From the NCBI GenBank assembly GCA_036023115.1, contig JAYKKT010000073.1, positions 15,001,001 to 15,065,000 of the forward strand: a DNA stretch of 64,000 bases, in the 5' to 3' direction. The translations under genes were made by a program, and so were the position numbers. Below are positions 1-11,570 of the stretch, piece after piece (position 1 is the stretch's first letter; each line of letters opens with the position of its first letter). The stretch is from Brasenia schreberi. Its lineage: Eukaryota > Streptophyta > Magnoliopsida > Nymphaeales > Cabombaceae. The notes under the pieces were generated by a model, which was not told the DNA's origin, ran no database searches, and saw nothing but the letters and a program-made list of their open reading frames with translations.

Positions 1-2387
1 CCATAAAGATGAATGTCACAAGTTCGAAGCCCAGGGTATCTATGACAGTCGTCTGCTTTACACAAGCTTGCTCATAAGAAAACCCGGATTTAATCGTTCA
101 CTAAGACAGCTTATGAATGAGGGCTGAAGGCATTCTTCTTTACAACGATAGACAGATAGAGTACGCTTTTTGACACCAAAAAGGTCAGATTCCTTCCAAC
201 ATTTTCATAACTTTACCATGGTCAATTCGAAAAAGAAACAAAGGTGAAAGGAGGCAGGAATGACGAGGAAACCGCCGAACCTAATGAATCAATCGACCGA
301 TGGGTACGTTGTTCATAATCTTCTCAAACGAACCGTCTGGTGTACGGCTAGGATGTGTTAACCGCTCAGATTGCATTTTTTCGGATGGCCACGATGAGCT
401 GAACTTTTGACCGTTTACGTACGTATGTTGGTTGCGCCAACCTTTTGCCGTCTTGGCTCAAAGGGTCGTCGGTGCTTTTCCGTCTTTCAGCTAGGAAGTT
501 CCATACACAAAGAGGAGGAGCAGACAAAATCTGCAAACCTCGCCGTTAAATTGAAACTAAAACAAATGGTTCATTCCGCCTTCTCGAGTCGTTACGGGTA
601 AAGGGGGGTCTCGTTAACCGTAAAGAATGTACCACCGCTGACAAGAAAAGCCGCATGCCTGGGGGAAGCCGGGGGACGTCTTGCCAATCTCCGCCCGTGT
701 AAAATTGCGGTACGATCAAACGTAAGCTACAACACGAAAACCGGATATATACCTTACCCTGAAAGTATCTGCTTCCTCTCACCGAAAGTAACACGTAAAG
801 AAAATAGCACACGGATTGACCTGTTTTTGACACAAACACGAAACGACACAAACTGACTACGACCCTAGGAGAAGTGCTGGCAATGGAACACCATGTCATG
901 GAAAACCAACGAGGACATGAACCCATAGTACGAGTTCACATCTATCCCAAGAAATCGAGTAATGTTCACTTGACTTGTTCTTGATACACAAACACAACCT
1001 GAAACACGAATTCACCACCTCTAGTTGCACGGACTACTGTTGCGATGGTTAGAATTTTCTTTCCTATGAGAAGAAACTGTCCATGCGGTGAATTGCAAAG
1101 ACATCATCCTGCCTTTTGTGCCCATAACATAAAACTAGGACATACCGGGTCCGCTGTTCGGGCACCAAATTGCTTGAATTTCACTAAGCATTGTCTCTGG
1201 CAAGGTCCAAAGTTTGACCTAGATCTTTCGTGTAGACGAACCGAGGGGGCAAGATCGACCGACCTTTGGTTTGTATGAATCGTATGAAGCAGCGGCTATG
1301 CTTTATTGAAAAAGTAAGCCCCATTGGATGACTACCACTCTTTTGTTCACAATGATTCTTATCATACTTAATTCCTGATTTACTATGCGTGGAGTATATA
1401 TATATATATATATACGCATTAATTATGAGGTAAAAAGCGCATCCACTGAAATAGCTGACTGGCTCTTTTGGCATGAATGAATGTATGGAAAGATGTCAAC
1501 TGCATGTGAGAGAGTTCAAAAAGTACGCATTGCTTCCCTTGTTTACCCTGTTCACTGCAGTAAAGCATCTTTTGTATAGTTCTCATTGGAACAGTGAAGT
1601 GAACACCAAAGCTTAGAGGTACAGAGGAATCATGTAAGCTGTCGACCGGTGAAGATAAAGAATAAAAGGTCAATCTAAGAAAATGATAAGTCCACCCACT
1701 TTTTGTCCATCTATCTTCCTCAAGCCATATTTTACCTCGATGAACTATAAACCGAGCTAAAAGTATGAAACTATATCCTTTTACAATATGTGGTTGAAGT
1801 TATGACTATTGATTTCCAATTTATGGAACCACAGCAAAACGATTCGGGTACCAATATAAAAGAAAATATCTGTATTCGTTTGGCAATTCTAAGTTAATTG
1901 AAACTGAAACCGAAGAGAAGAGAAGAGAAGAGAGTGCGCATTCATCACATTCCTGTGCAATAGACAGTAGAAGGAGATCTATCACAAAACTCTGCTACTT
2001 TTCCAATTGATCATTGTCCGTACCGTCAGATTCCCATAAGGAGGGCTAGGAACCAAGCTAAATTCTTCTAAATCATTCAGATCACCAGTAAAACAGTGAA
2101 TCAGATCTCTTAATACCCTTAAATTCCTTCAACATCACTCATACCTCCACTAAAATCTGATCCTCTACTCCAAATCATGCAAGCTACACGCTCAAGAAAA
2201 CCGATCAAACACCTATAGAACACAACCAAGATCGCGCACCTTAAACCCCTAAATTCCGATAGCGTCACTCATCTCCCGACCAATAACCGATCCTCTAATC
2301 CAAATCACGGACGTCTACAAGCCAGAGGTCATGTAGAGCCTGTCAAACATCTAGTGAAAGAAGAACGTCGATTGAACTACAATGTAC
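1..2387. other. intergenic / intron region without a supportable coding gene
   Basis: I see no open reading frame here with recognisable protein character; the short frames on both strands look random. Part of it (below 2387) should be intron or later exons of the minus-strand gene whose first exon lies at 2388-2495, but no later exon could be identified. A short GAAGA-type repeat lies near 1912-1934 and a small TA tract near 1395-1414. Around 2090-2310 two diverged tandem copies of about 120 bp can be seen, each containing a similar 'ctcta..ccaaatca' core. Confidence 0.5.
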
Positions 2388-2495
2388 CTCAGATCTGTCT
2401 CCTCTCTGCTGCCGCGGACTCTAGTGATGCTTCCCATCGCCATGGTCATCACCAATAATGTCATGATCGCTATATTTCTGCACTGAACCGCCATG
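2388..2495 (-). CDS. first exon of an unidentified secreted or membrane protein gene (partial)
   Basis: On the minus strand an ATG at 2495 opens a frame of 36 codons: a short basic start, a Met/Leu/Ile-rich hydrophobic stretch (about residues 8-21), then VRGSREETDLR, ending at a GT donor (gtacat). This is the layout of a plant gene whose first exon encodes a signal peptide. A TATA-like CTATAAAAG lies about 90 bp upstream on the same strand (2585-2592). Downstream exons would lie at lower coordinates, but I could not find one with convincing codon character, so the product is unknown. It could be a small secreted peptide, or the start of a larger gene extending beyond the left edge. The intron reading is inference from the donor site. 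Confidence 0.45.
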
Positions 2496-2583
2496 GATTC
2501 GTTGCCTTCACTTGAAGAAGAAGGAGGGAGAAGGAAAACTGAAAAGAGCTACACAGTCAAAAAATGAACTAACTGACACGAGC

Positions 2584-2593
2584 TTTTATAGAT
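2584..2593 (-). promoter_or_regulatory. TATA box for the minus-strand exon at 2388-2495
   Basis: The minus strand reads CTATAAAAGC about 90 bp upstream of the ATG at 2495, a normal plant spacing for a TATA box with a short 5' UTR. Confidence 0.45.
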
Positions 2594-2708
2594 AGCAATC
2601 TCGACCCCACAACCAGCCTCTAATCACGGGTTAACCCTACCTACTGGGCCGCAGTTTTGAGTCCTAACCATGGTTAGTGGGTTGGGGAATTTTAACGGGA
2701 AAAGGACA

Positions 2709-2724
2709 CCCCCCCCCCCCCCCC
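2709..2724. repeat. poly-C homopolymer (16 C)
   Basis: An uninterrupted run of 16 cytosines lies in otherwise unremarkable sequence. It may be a true homopolymer or have an assembly length error. Confidence 0.8.
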
Positions 2725-2900
2725 AACCGCTAGCGACAGACTCCGTTAGCGCTCTCGCCATTACCGACGCCGTCAAGCTCTGAGTTGGAATCCCCGTCGG
2801 CCAATGACGTGACGCACTACCACGAAACTCTTCGTCTTATTAGACGGTGGTCATGGAGCCCACCCCGACTGACGTGGACCTATCCGTTTCCTGACCAACT

Positions 2901-2903
<3 letters not shown>

Positions 2904-2957
<54 letters not shown>
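2904..2957. repeat. (TA)n microsatellite
   Basis: About 27 uninterrupted TA units are seen directly in the sequence. The artificial Tyr/Ile runs translated from it are not proteins. Confidence 0.95.
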
Positions 2958-2964
<7 letters not shown>

Positions 2965-4411
2965 TCTTTTGGAAAATATACAAGAACTTCTACTTTAATG
3001 CCTGAAAGGGCCACGGAAATCTGTGGTCGTGTCCCCCTCAAGGTCGTAATAGAGGTTTTGAATGAAAGAAACGAACATGACCTGAAACACGAAATAATTC
3101 GCAATATGACACTCGACAAAAGAACCTGGTCTTTGTTAATGAACAAGCTGCTCGAGCTATGAAAGCTGTTTGGTTCAAAGAAGATTAACTCAAGAACACT
3201 TTAAGTTAATGAAGAAGCCATGAAAGCTGTTTGGTTCATGCGGCTCGTTTGCCGAGCAAATATTGGTCCGGAACCAAACCCGCCATCCGATCACATCTTA
3301 TCATCCCAAACACTCAGCTACAGAGATCAATGTTGAGATTAGATTCCCCAACAACACAAAAAACCGACACGAACAGGACCCTAAAAGTTCATTTTCGTGT
3401 CCACCCAAAACAAGCAGGAAAACTGTTGGTACTTGGGTTGACCGGTTTTGGCGTATAAGGCATGACCTAAACACAACATGAAAAAAAAAAATTTGCCGCT
3501 CCTACTGAAAATTCTGAAAATCAAAGCCATTAAAAGACGAGTGAACTCATCCTTGGACCTGGTTGATTCACTTTTGGGTTCTTTTCTTGGGTCCACACAA
3601 GAATGCTTTTTGGTGATTGAGGGCGATCTTGATAAAATCGTTTCATGAAATGAATCGTCTTTCGAAAGGTTCCGAGAATATCGACTACACTTAATCAAAG
3701 TAAATGAGAAACCAATCGGAGTATCAAATCAAAATTCAGAACAAGGACCTGAAAAAATTGGTCCTGTTTGGGTGGACTTTAGAGACACGGACGGAGATAA
3801 ACTAAACACGAAAGTAATGGCACTTTCCCATACAGAAAGAGAAAAGCAGGTGCCAAACACGACAGTGAACCTGTCAAATGAATCGGGAAATTGTGGATTT
3901 GATCCGAATGGATCGGTTCATACGGTTCGAGTCCAGCGACACTGATTGGGTAGTGGTGGTGTTGGTCCTTGCCCACCCCTCCGCCGGCAGCAGCTCATGT
4001 GATGTGCTGCAACAGGAGTGGAATGAATTGAGATAAGGAGTGCATTGAATCAAGCATTGCCATCGCAAGCATTTATCTGCAACGCAATGGTGGGGCCATG
4101 CATGAAACTGTGGTCTATGGTAGTGACACTAGCGCCTGCGGCGGATCTAGAAATTCTTTTTGGAACCTGTTTGTACCGTGGAAGTTTAAGGAACACGTTG
4201 TCATCTAACTTGTGCCCTTAACTTTGTGGATTAACTCACAAAGAATGGCTAGTTCCGTGTCATCTTATTTGCAATTTCGGATTCGTTTCAACCTACTATT
4301 ATTGTTGGAATATGGGTTTATTGGTTCTGGTAACACAAATACTAGTTCTGCTCTGGAATTCTACGTCAAAAACAGGTCTTTGGCCTGTTTGATACAAGGA
4401 CCCAGCACAGT
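2958..4411. other. non-coding intergenic region
   Basis: Only short frames with no protein character are present. There are a few short direct repeats, for example two copies of 'gaaagctgtttggttca' near 3161 and 3219. Confidence 0.5.
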
Positions 4412-4419
4412 CGTACAGG
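4412..4419 (+). repeat. left target-site duplication of hAT-type MITE
   Basis: CGTACAGG pairs with CGTACTGG at 4875-4882 (7 of 8 bases equal). Eight-base target duplications are the hallmark of hAT transposition. Confidence 0.6.
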
Positions 4420-4874
4420 TTGGGGTGTTCACTTTTCGGTTTGGTTTGGTTCCAGCTTCAATCTCGAACCAAACCACTATTTGCGGTTCTAAGTTTTAGA
4501 GAACTAAACCAAACCAAACAGTTTGACTAAATACTGAGTATTGTATCATCATATTGTTTGGATCTATGGTCTTAATTTAATATCTATATGTGTTATAAAA
4601 GTTATATTTATATATATATATATAAAGTTTATACGCTTATGTACATATAAATCTTGATAAGCTTATAAATTTATCTACATACAAGTTTTATAACCTCATA
4701 TAAATCTTGATAAGCTTATACATTTATCTACATACAAGTTTTATAACCTCATATATATATGTAACAGTTTAGTTCAGTTCTTATGATTTGGTTCCAACAT
4801 TGCAATCATGAACCGAACCAAACAGTTTGACATCTAAAACCGAATCAATCCCAGCAGCTCCTTGAACAACCCTA
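4420..4874. mobile_element. non-autonomous hAT-type MITE (455 bp)
   Basis: The element begins TTGGGGTGTTCA and ends with the complement of TAGGGTTGTTCA (10 of 12 bases equal), matching the TAGGGGTGTTCA-like termini common among plant hAT elements. It is bordered by 8-bp near-identical duplications. The subterminal parts carry mirrored 'ggtttggtt / aaccaaac' motifs (for example 4440-4480, 4500-4525, 4795-4825), which could pair over long range. The middle is AT-rich and contains a direct repeat of an 'ataaatcttgataagctta' block near 4646 and 4701. No transposase is encoded. Confidence 0.65.
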
Positions 4875-4882
4875 CGTACTGG
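4875..4882 (+). repeat. right target-site duplication of hAT-type MITE
   Basis: CGTACTGG is the partner of CGTACAGG at 4412-4419, with one mismatch. Confidence 0.6.
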
Positions 4883-5593
4883 GACTGCAGTCCCATGTCC
4901 ATGCATTAATTAAACATGAGTTGACTCATCGTGTTACACAGCCCTGCTTTCGACCACAAAACGGGGCTCATCTAATGCTTTTAATTAAACTGCCCCCATA
5001 GGACATGTTCCATTTGTGGTTCAATGAGCTTGCAATCATGGTTCTAAGGAACCATAATTTGTCTTTGATTCATGAGTTATACTGATGCTTGAGTTTTTAT
5101 GGGAAACAAAGTAGCAACACGAAAAGTAAGGGGGTTCTTTTGGTTTTCGTGTGAAACATTTAGGTTCACTTACTATGGTCCACCTCCCTCTTGGTGTAAA
5201 AGTTTTTAACTCAAATTCGACCTCTAGTTTCATGTAAGTAACAGATTTCACTTAAAACTACGGTTACCAAAAATCAAGATTTAATTTCTTTGAAACCTTA
5301 TGCCAAACACACCCTGAAAATTAAGTATATATTTTTGTGTTTTTCAAATTCTGAATGTGTGCAGATCCACTTAGCTCATTATAGATGAGCTACACTCATG
5401 TGCGCCAATGGCAGATCTGTTGAAGACCCACCACAGCAAGAATATCGTATTGAACTCTAGTTGAGTCTGTTTCGTAACAGAAAGTGCTTGAAATGAAGAC
5501 TTTGATGTAGAACTTGTTTTTCCAAATAAGTATAGCAACAGAGCATCATCAATTCTCTTATGTGATGTATAATGAACACCACCTTAAGATCGG

Positions 5594-6089
5594 TTGTTCT
5601 TGATGTTACAGTCACTAAGGGCAGTAACTCAAGACTTGAATCTGTTAGCTAAGTCTCCAAAATTTTTTGCAGAAGTTTGTATTTGGATGAAACTGAAATC
5701 TGCAACGATTCTGTCCACAGTAATGGATTATGAAGAATATGCGCAAGAACTCTCAGGCGTGACGAAACACTTCTTTTAAGATGATTTCGCTGCCACTGGA
5801 AACAGAAGACCAGGTACAAGCGGATGTTGAAGAAATTCCTTCAGTATACAATGGAGCTACAACCGCTTGGCCTTGTGTCGCTACCACTGGAAACAGAGGA
5901 CCAGGTACAAGCGGATGTTGAAGAAATTCCTTTCAGTATACAATGGAGCTACAACTGCTTGGCCTTGTGCGAACACTAGACTTTCGGCAAAGCAGAGATG
6001 CTCTTAGACAACTGAGCAGTATTGTGCCTCTTAGAAGAAGTGCTGTGACTCTTTACGTCACCTTAGCAGACATTGAAGTCTCTTCGTAA
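5594..6089 (+). pseudogene. broken coding remnant with an internal 91-bp tandem duplication, family not recognised
   Basis: A frame from 5594 has protein character (for example AVTQDLNLLAKSPKFFAEV) and stops at about 5778. Within 5787-5968 a 91-bp block is present twice (starts 5787 and 5878), each able to encode LPLETEDQVQADVEEIP. Directly after it, in a shifted frame from 5934 to the TAA at 6087-6089, comes a 51-codon stretch containing MELQLLGLVRTLDF and LRQLSSIVPLRRSAVTLYV. Both duplicate units are out of frame with this tail by one or two bases, so the sequence reads as a decayed C-terminal part of a real gene. I do not recognise the family. It could instead be exons of a gene with introns I cannot see, but the frame shifts inside the duplicates argue against that. 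Confidence 0.45.
5787..5968 (+). repeat. tandem duplication, 91-bp period, two copies
   Basis: Copy 1 (5787-5877) and copy 2 (5878-5968) differ at only a few positions, including one inserted T in copy 2. Confidence 0.9.
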
Positions 6090-6850
6090 ACTGTTGAAAG
6101 ACCAACGTTGAAAACCAACTGAACAGTTGCGTCTTTCACAGCTATTTCACTAGAGCTAAAAAGAAGCCCCTTTATGTTCAGTATAAGACGCCTTGGTCAT
6201 TACTCACGGCCCCAATGCGCCATTAAAATCTCACTAGATGCATGCCACTCCACATTGATCGTTGGTAAACGCTTTGGGAGAAAGAAACGACGAACTAAAG
6301 CATCTGAAAGTCGTATCTTGCAAGTATAATTTACAAGGCTTTCGGTGACATCCCTTTCACGTACACAGATTCATGTCTCTTATCGCCCTAAAAATCCAAG
6401 TCCATCTTGTATTTTGGATTTATCACAAACTTGGTTCCATGTGTTTCATCCACTCCACTATTGGGCAGATACAGGATAAGCAAGGACTTGCATTTAACTT
6501 AATTGCACGTGATCGGAAGCTAGATAGATGGTCAAGCGTGCTTCGTTCATCTGTTAGTTTTATATGCGTATTGTTTTTCCCTGTATAATCGTTCGTTCAT
6601 CTTACATGGTTCCATGCCACCTTCCTTCGTCATTTTATACTGTTCTTTCACTTTTCAAAATAATTTTTGACTACTGTCACAACCACTAAGATTATTTAAT
6701 ATATATAAGTGATTTTTTTATTATTTAGGTTTTCCAGATAATTTCAGTAATGATTATAGTAGTTTTGATCAGTAAAATGTTGTTTTAAAAAGTAGAATAA
6801 TAAAAAAAGATAATATGACAATGTTAAATAAGGATTATATACTGCTACAT
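6090..6850. other. non-coding region
   Basis: No supportable gene is seen. The sequence is AT-rich from about 6650. Confidence 0.45.
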
Positions 6851-6867
6851 AGAACTATTCCGGTTTC

Positions 6868-7136
6868 CCTCTCTTTCTACACATATATATATATATACAG
6901 AAAGAGAGAGCAAATTCATGTACAAAAGCCTAAATCCACTTAAATATTTTTTTTGTTCAATACATAAAAAATAGTAGAGATCTGAATTTAAATGTTAAGG
7001 ATAAAAGTAAAATAATATTTTTTTTCTAAATTTTATTTTTTTATCATTAATCATACCAATCAAACGATTGGACATGACTGAGTGTACTTATATACCAACC
7101 TTTCTCTCTCTCTCTCTTTTCATATATATATATATT
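6868..7136. mobile_element. AT-rich palindromic MITE-like element with compound microsatellites
   Basis: Compound tracts (CT-rich then TA, then GA) occur at 6868-6911 and again (CT)n-(TA)n at 7092-7136. Between them is a 'gagatctgaatttaaa' segment resembling the arms of the element at 12725-13130. No coding capacity is present. Borders are approximate. Confidence 0.35.
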
Positions 7137-7840
7137 AGTTTAATTGAAAGGGTTTTGGAGATAATGGGATGTGTCCCATCATCCACTTTCTTTTCGAATG
7201 AAAACACCCGGAACCCTTTGGTCGAGGTTCCCCCGGCCAACACAGGCCCACCACCAGGTCATCCCAACGGGGCCCCGTTATCCGAATCTGGGATAGGCTT
7301 TTTGGTGCGCTAGTTGACATCCATGTGGCTCTGTCCACAGACACGTTCCCTACTTCACTGCTCGCTTGCATGTGAGAGTTCGTCACGTGACAGCGACACG
7401 TGCCGACCATGCATGTGGGAGCACATGCTCTCGCTCCGGCTTTGCCCTCTTTGACCAGGTGCATTGACCATTTGACTGGGCTCGACGTGGCGAGCTTCGG
7501 ATCGCCTAAGAGTCAAGACCTAAAGTGCCCCTTTGACCGTCCATATCGGGTCAAACTAGACCCGGGCCTGTGCTCATGGTTTTCCTTTTCTTTTTCATTA
7601 TTGCACTCACTTTTAGTCAATAAAATGAGGCTGGTCCCTTGGCTGCAGTCGTGTTCCTCTGCTCATGCTTTCCCTTCTGTTGTATTCATTGTGAGATCGA
7701 GTTCGTGTCAAGTGTTATAGTGTCGACGATTTTTTGGGGGCTCTTGTCTTCGTGTCAAGATAGGTCAAATCGAATGCTGATCATTACGCATGTCAACGAT
7801 TTGAAATCTAATGGCCTTATGCCATGTTCAGAGTAAAATG
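7137..7840. other. GC-richer non-coding block, origin unclear
   Basis: The block at about 7170-7720 is clearly richer in GC than its surroundings and has open frames on both strands, but none has recognisable protein character. It ends against the copia-derived block. It may be an LTR or a fragment of another element; I cannot show paired ends. Confidence 0.3.
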
Positions 7841-7844
7841 CTAA

Positions 7845-8510
7845 AAGTCCTTGAGATGTTTATTTATTAGATATATCAATTTTATCACAAAGACCATGGA
7901 CTCATACATAGCATGAATGTTGAATTTCTATAAGATAGTAAGAATAACATCCTTGAAAATAAAAATGAGTATGTTGATGATCTAGTAGATCTAGATCAAT
8001 CATCATTTGAACCTATATATAATATTTTTGTACAAACCAAAACTTTAAGTGAACATAAAAAACCTAGGATCACATATATTCTTATATAAATCAAAACTTT
8101 AAGTGGACATAAAAGACCTAATGTCACACAATTCTAATTAAAGAATTATCACACTTACCTTATAGAAGAAGTGTGCAATTTAGTGGATTTAGATGAGCTC
8201 ACTAGTAACTTAACGTATCGTGAGGCTATTGACTCATCTAAATTAGTAGACTGATAAAAAGTCATGGATGAGAAAATTAAATCTATTGAAAAAAAACTAA
8301 GTCTGAGAATTTGTTGATTTACTTAAAGCAAGGAAAACCATAGACTATAAATGAGTTCTGAAAAAGAAATATAAAGTCGATGGGATAATCGAAAAGTTTA
8401 AAGCGAGGTTGGTTGCAAAAGGTTTTTCGTGAAAAGAGGAGATAAATTATGTTGAGAAATATTCTCCTGTTGCAAAATTTGCATCCATAAGGATAATCCT
8501 GAAAATATCA
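7845..8510 (+). mobile_element. Ty1/copia fragment (duplicate of 9922-10590)
   Basis: This block is highly similar along its length to 9922-10590 and has the same order of motifs: the start of an integrase-to-RT linker, then the first RT motif region. It is full of stops and frame breaks. It lies upstream of the inverted block at 8511-9010 and duplicates an internal part of the copia element that follows. Confidence 0.7.
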
Positions 8511-9010
8511 GTATATCATGATCCTTATAATAAACCAATATCTCTTATAACCTTTGGGATATCTAATAAAAATGCATTTAAAGAAACTAATATCTAGTTT
8601 ATCCTTAGACTTATCAAGAGTTTTAACATGTGGTATAGATTCACACCTCTTGAGATGACCCATGTATGGTTTTCTTTCAAACTATATCTCATTTGGTTTA
8701 GGCAATAAAACCTTATACGGTACTTTATTCATTATTTATATAGTTGTAGTCGTTGCGTCTCTCAAAATACCCTAAGAAGAGAAATATCAATTAATATGGA
8801 TCTAATCATATTTAAGAAGGTCATGTTATATATCTCTACTATATTATTTTGTTGAGGTGTTTGGAAATACAAAAGTCTTTATAATATTTCAAAAATTCTT
8901 TAGAGGTGTATTCACCACATCTATTAAACCTTAAGACTTTGATTGTCTACCCTAATTAATTTTCAACTTCTTGCTTGTATTCTTTAAATATTTGAAGTAC
9001 CTTTAATTTT
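8511..9010 (-). mobile_element. inverted Ty1/copia integrase fragment
   Basis: The reverse complement reads as decayed copia integrase core (motifs resembling KVLRFNRCGEYTS and FLKYY, then N-K-V-P-like), parallel to 9570-9960 on the plus strand. It is riddled with stops. Its inverted orientation between two plus-strand copia blocks shows rearrangement, or a nested insertion of a related copy. Confidence 0.6.
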
Positions 9011-11570
9011 CAACTACAAGGTGTAATTTGGTGTCGGTCCCTACCTTTGTTAAGAAGGGTTTTGAAGTCAAGTTTGTCCCTAGCAAGGTAACCTTAGAGA
9101 AGCATAAAATAATAGCCTTTTGAGGATTGTTCAATGATGAAAAATGATTGTTTAAGCTAAAAATAAATGAAAGAGAAGGATATTATGCTTATATCGATTG
9201 CACCTTTAATGTTGATGTGAATGTGTCACATAAATGCATTGGGCATATAAATATGAAAAAGTTTAGGAAATTATCTGACTTTGACTTATTGTCAAGATTT
9301 CAAGAAAATACTTTTGGTAAATGTGAAGCTTGTATACAAGAAAAATGACAAGAAAAACATTTCTCAAGTAACTAACAAGGGCAGCAACCCTATTGAAAAT
9401 GATTCACACTGATTTATTTAGACTTTTTAGGATAAGATTTCATCATGATAAGATATATTTCATAATCTTTATCGATGATTACTGAGATATATATCTCTTA
9501 ACACATAAATTTGAGGCACTTGAAGCATTTAAATAATATAAGTAGAAAGTTGAAAACCAATTAGGGCATACAATTAAAGTTCTGAGATCATATAGAGGTG
9601 ATGAGTATACATCTTCAGAATTTTTAGAATACTGCAAATTGCAAAGCAAAATACAATACCCAAGACACATTAATAGAATGATATAACATAAAAGTATAAC
9701 ATGACCTTACTGAATATAACAATATCTATGTTAATAGATGCTTCTCTACCAAGAGTATTTTAGGAAGAAACAATAAATACATCTATGTATATTCTAAATA
9801 GAGTACCATGTAAAGTTATATTATCTACACCATGTGAGATATGGTTAGAAAGAAAACTCAACCTATGGTCTATCGCTCATGTGAAGATCATTGACGAGTC
9901 TAGAGATAAGCTAGATAAAAAGTTCTTGAGATATTTATTTATTAGATATATCAATTTTATCACAAAGACCATGGACTCATATAGAGCATGGATGTTGAAT
10001 TTCTATAAGATAGTAAGAATAACATCATTGAAAATGAAAATGAGTATGTTGATGATCTAGTAGATCTAGATCAATCATCATTTGAACCCATATATAATAT
10101 TTTTGTACAAACCAAAACTTTCAGTAAACATAAAAAACCTAGGATCACATATATTTTTATATAAATCAAAACTTTAAGTGGACATAAAAGACCTAATGTC
10201 ACACAATTCTAATTAAAGAATTATCACACTTACCTTATAGAAGAAGTGTGCAATTTGGTGGATTTATATGAGCTCACTAGTAACTTAACGTATTGTAAGG
10301 CTATTGACTTATCTAAATTAGTAGACTGGTAAAAATGATGGATGAGAAAATTAAATCTATTGAAAAAAAACCAGTTTGGGAATTTGTTGATTTGCCTAAA
10401 GGAAGGAAAGTCATAGACTATAAATGAGTTCTGAAAAAGAAATATAAAGTCGATGGGATAATTGAAAAGTTTAAAGCGAGATTGGTTGCAAAAGGTTTTT
10501 CGTGAAAAGAGGGGATAGATTATGTTGATATATATTCCCCTGTTGCAAAATTTGCATCCATAAGGATAATCCTGAAAATATCAGTATATTATGATTTAAA
10601 TTTACATTAGTTAAATGTAAAGATTGCTTTTTTAAATAAAGATTTTGATGAAATCATATATATGCAACAACCTGAATGATACAGAATTAAAGGCCAAGAA
10701 AATAAAGTATATAGGTTGAAAAAATCTCTATATGACATTAAACAATCTCCTCGCCAATGATATTTAACTTTTCAAAATATCATTCTTGAAGTTGGGTTTA
10801 TGGCTATTCAACTCTACCACTGTGTATATGTTTGGAATAGTAGGAGACTTTGTCATCTTATCTTTATATATAGATGATATATTGTTGATTGTGAATGACA
10901 ATGAGATGATTGTCGAAATCAAGTCATGGTTAAACTCAAGGTTTGAAATAAAGGATATGGGAGAAGCATCCTATGGTTGATTAAGTAAGGTTCATTGTCC
11001 CGGTGAGGATAAGCTTAATGTTCCTTATGTACAAGTTATTGGTAGCTTGATATATGATATGTTATGTATAAAATCTTATATCAGCTTCGTTATTGGTTTT
11101 ATGAGTATATATCAAGGTAATCATGGTTGACAACATTGAATAGCTGCGAAAATGATCATAAGATATCTTAAAAAAATAAAATACTTGAAATTGTGTTTTC
11201 AATAAGATGAACTGAAAGTGATAGGAAGAGCAAAGATGACAACAAATCAACATCGGAACAAATATTCTTATCTTGAGGTGGAGTGGTTTCTTGGGCTTTG
11301 AAGAAACAGGGTTGTATAGCATTGCATACACGGGAGGTTGAGTATGTTGCTTGTTGTATGGTTGCAACTAGTGTCGTTTGGATAAACCACTTCATACGTG
11401 ATTTGAAGCTGGATATAGCCAACGAGTTGGTTGTCATTTATTGTGACAACAATACAACAATTACTCTGATTAAGAGTGGGTTGATAACTCCAAAGCAAGC
11501 ATACAATAGTTAAATACCACTATGTTCATGATATTGTTATAAGAAAGGAAATATTCATCTCATATATGCC
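9011..11570 (+). mobile_element. decayed Ty1/copia retrotransposon (integrase, RT, RNase H)
   Basis: Domains in copia order can be followed despite many stops. An integrase zinc region lies at 9148-9348 (H-x-H followed by CEAC, as in HKCIGHI...KCEACIQEK). The integrase core is at about 9390-9900 (ILNRVP at 9785). Reverse transcriptase is at about 10380-10990, including the catalytic YIDD motif in LSLYIDDILLIVND near 10864. RNase H is at about 11270-11512 (SWALKKQGCIALHTREVEY, then VIYCDNNTTI). Pol order IN-RT-RH is diagnostic for copia. I could not define LTRs. It is non-functional. Confidence 0.85.

Noticed and set aside
2785..3162. Open frame with long Tyr/Ile repeats
   Set aside because: The repeat is the translation of the (TA)n microsatellite and the rest has no protein character.
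7170..7720. GC-rich open frames as a gene
   Set aside because: Both strands are open with no family-like content or splice pattern; more likely part of a repeat.
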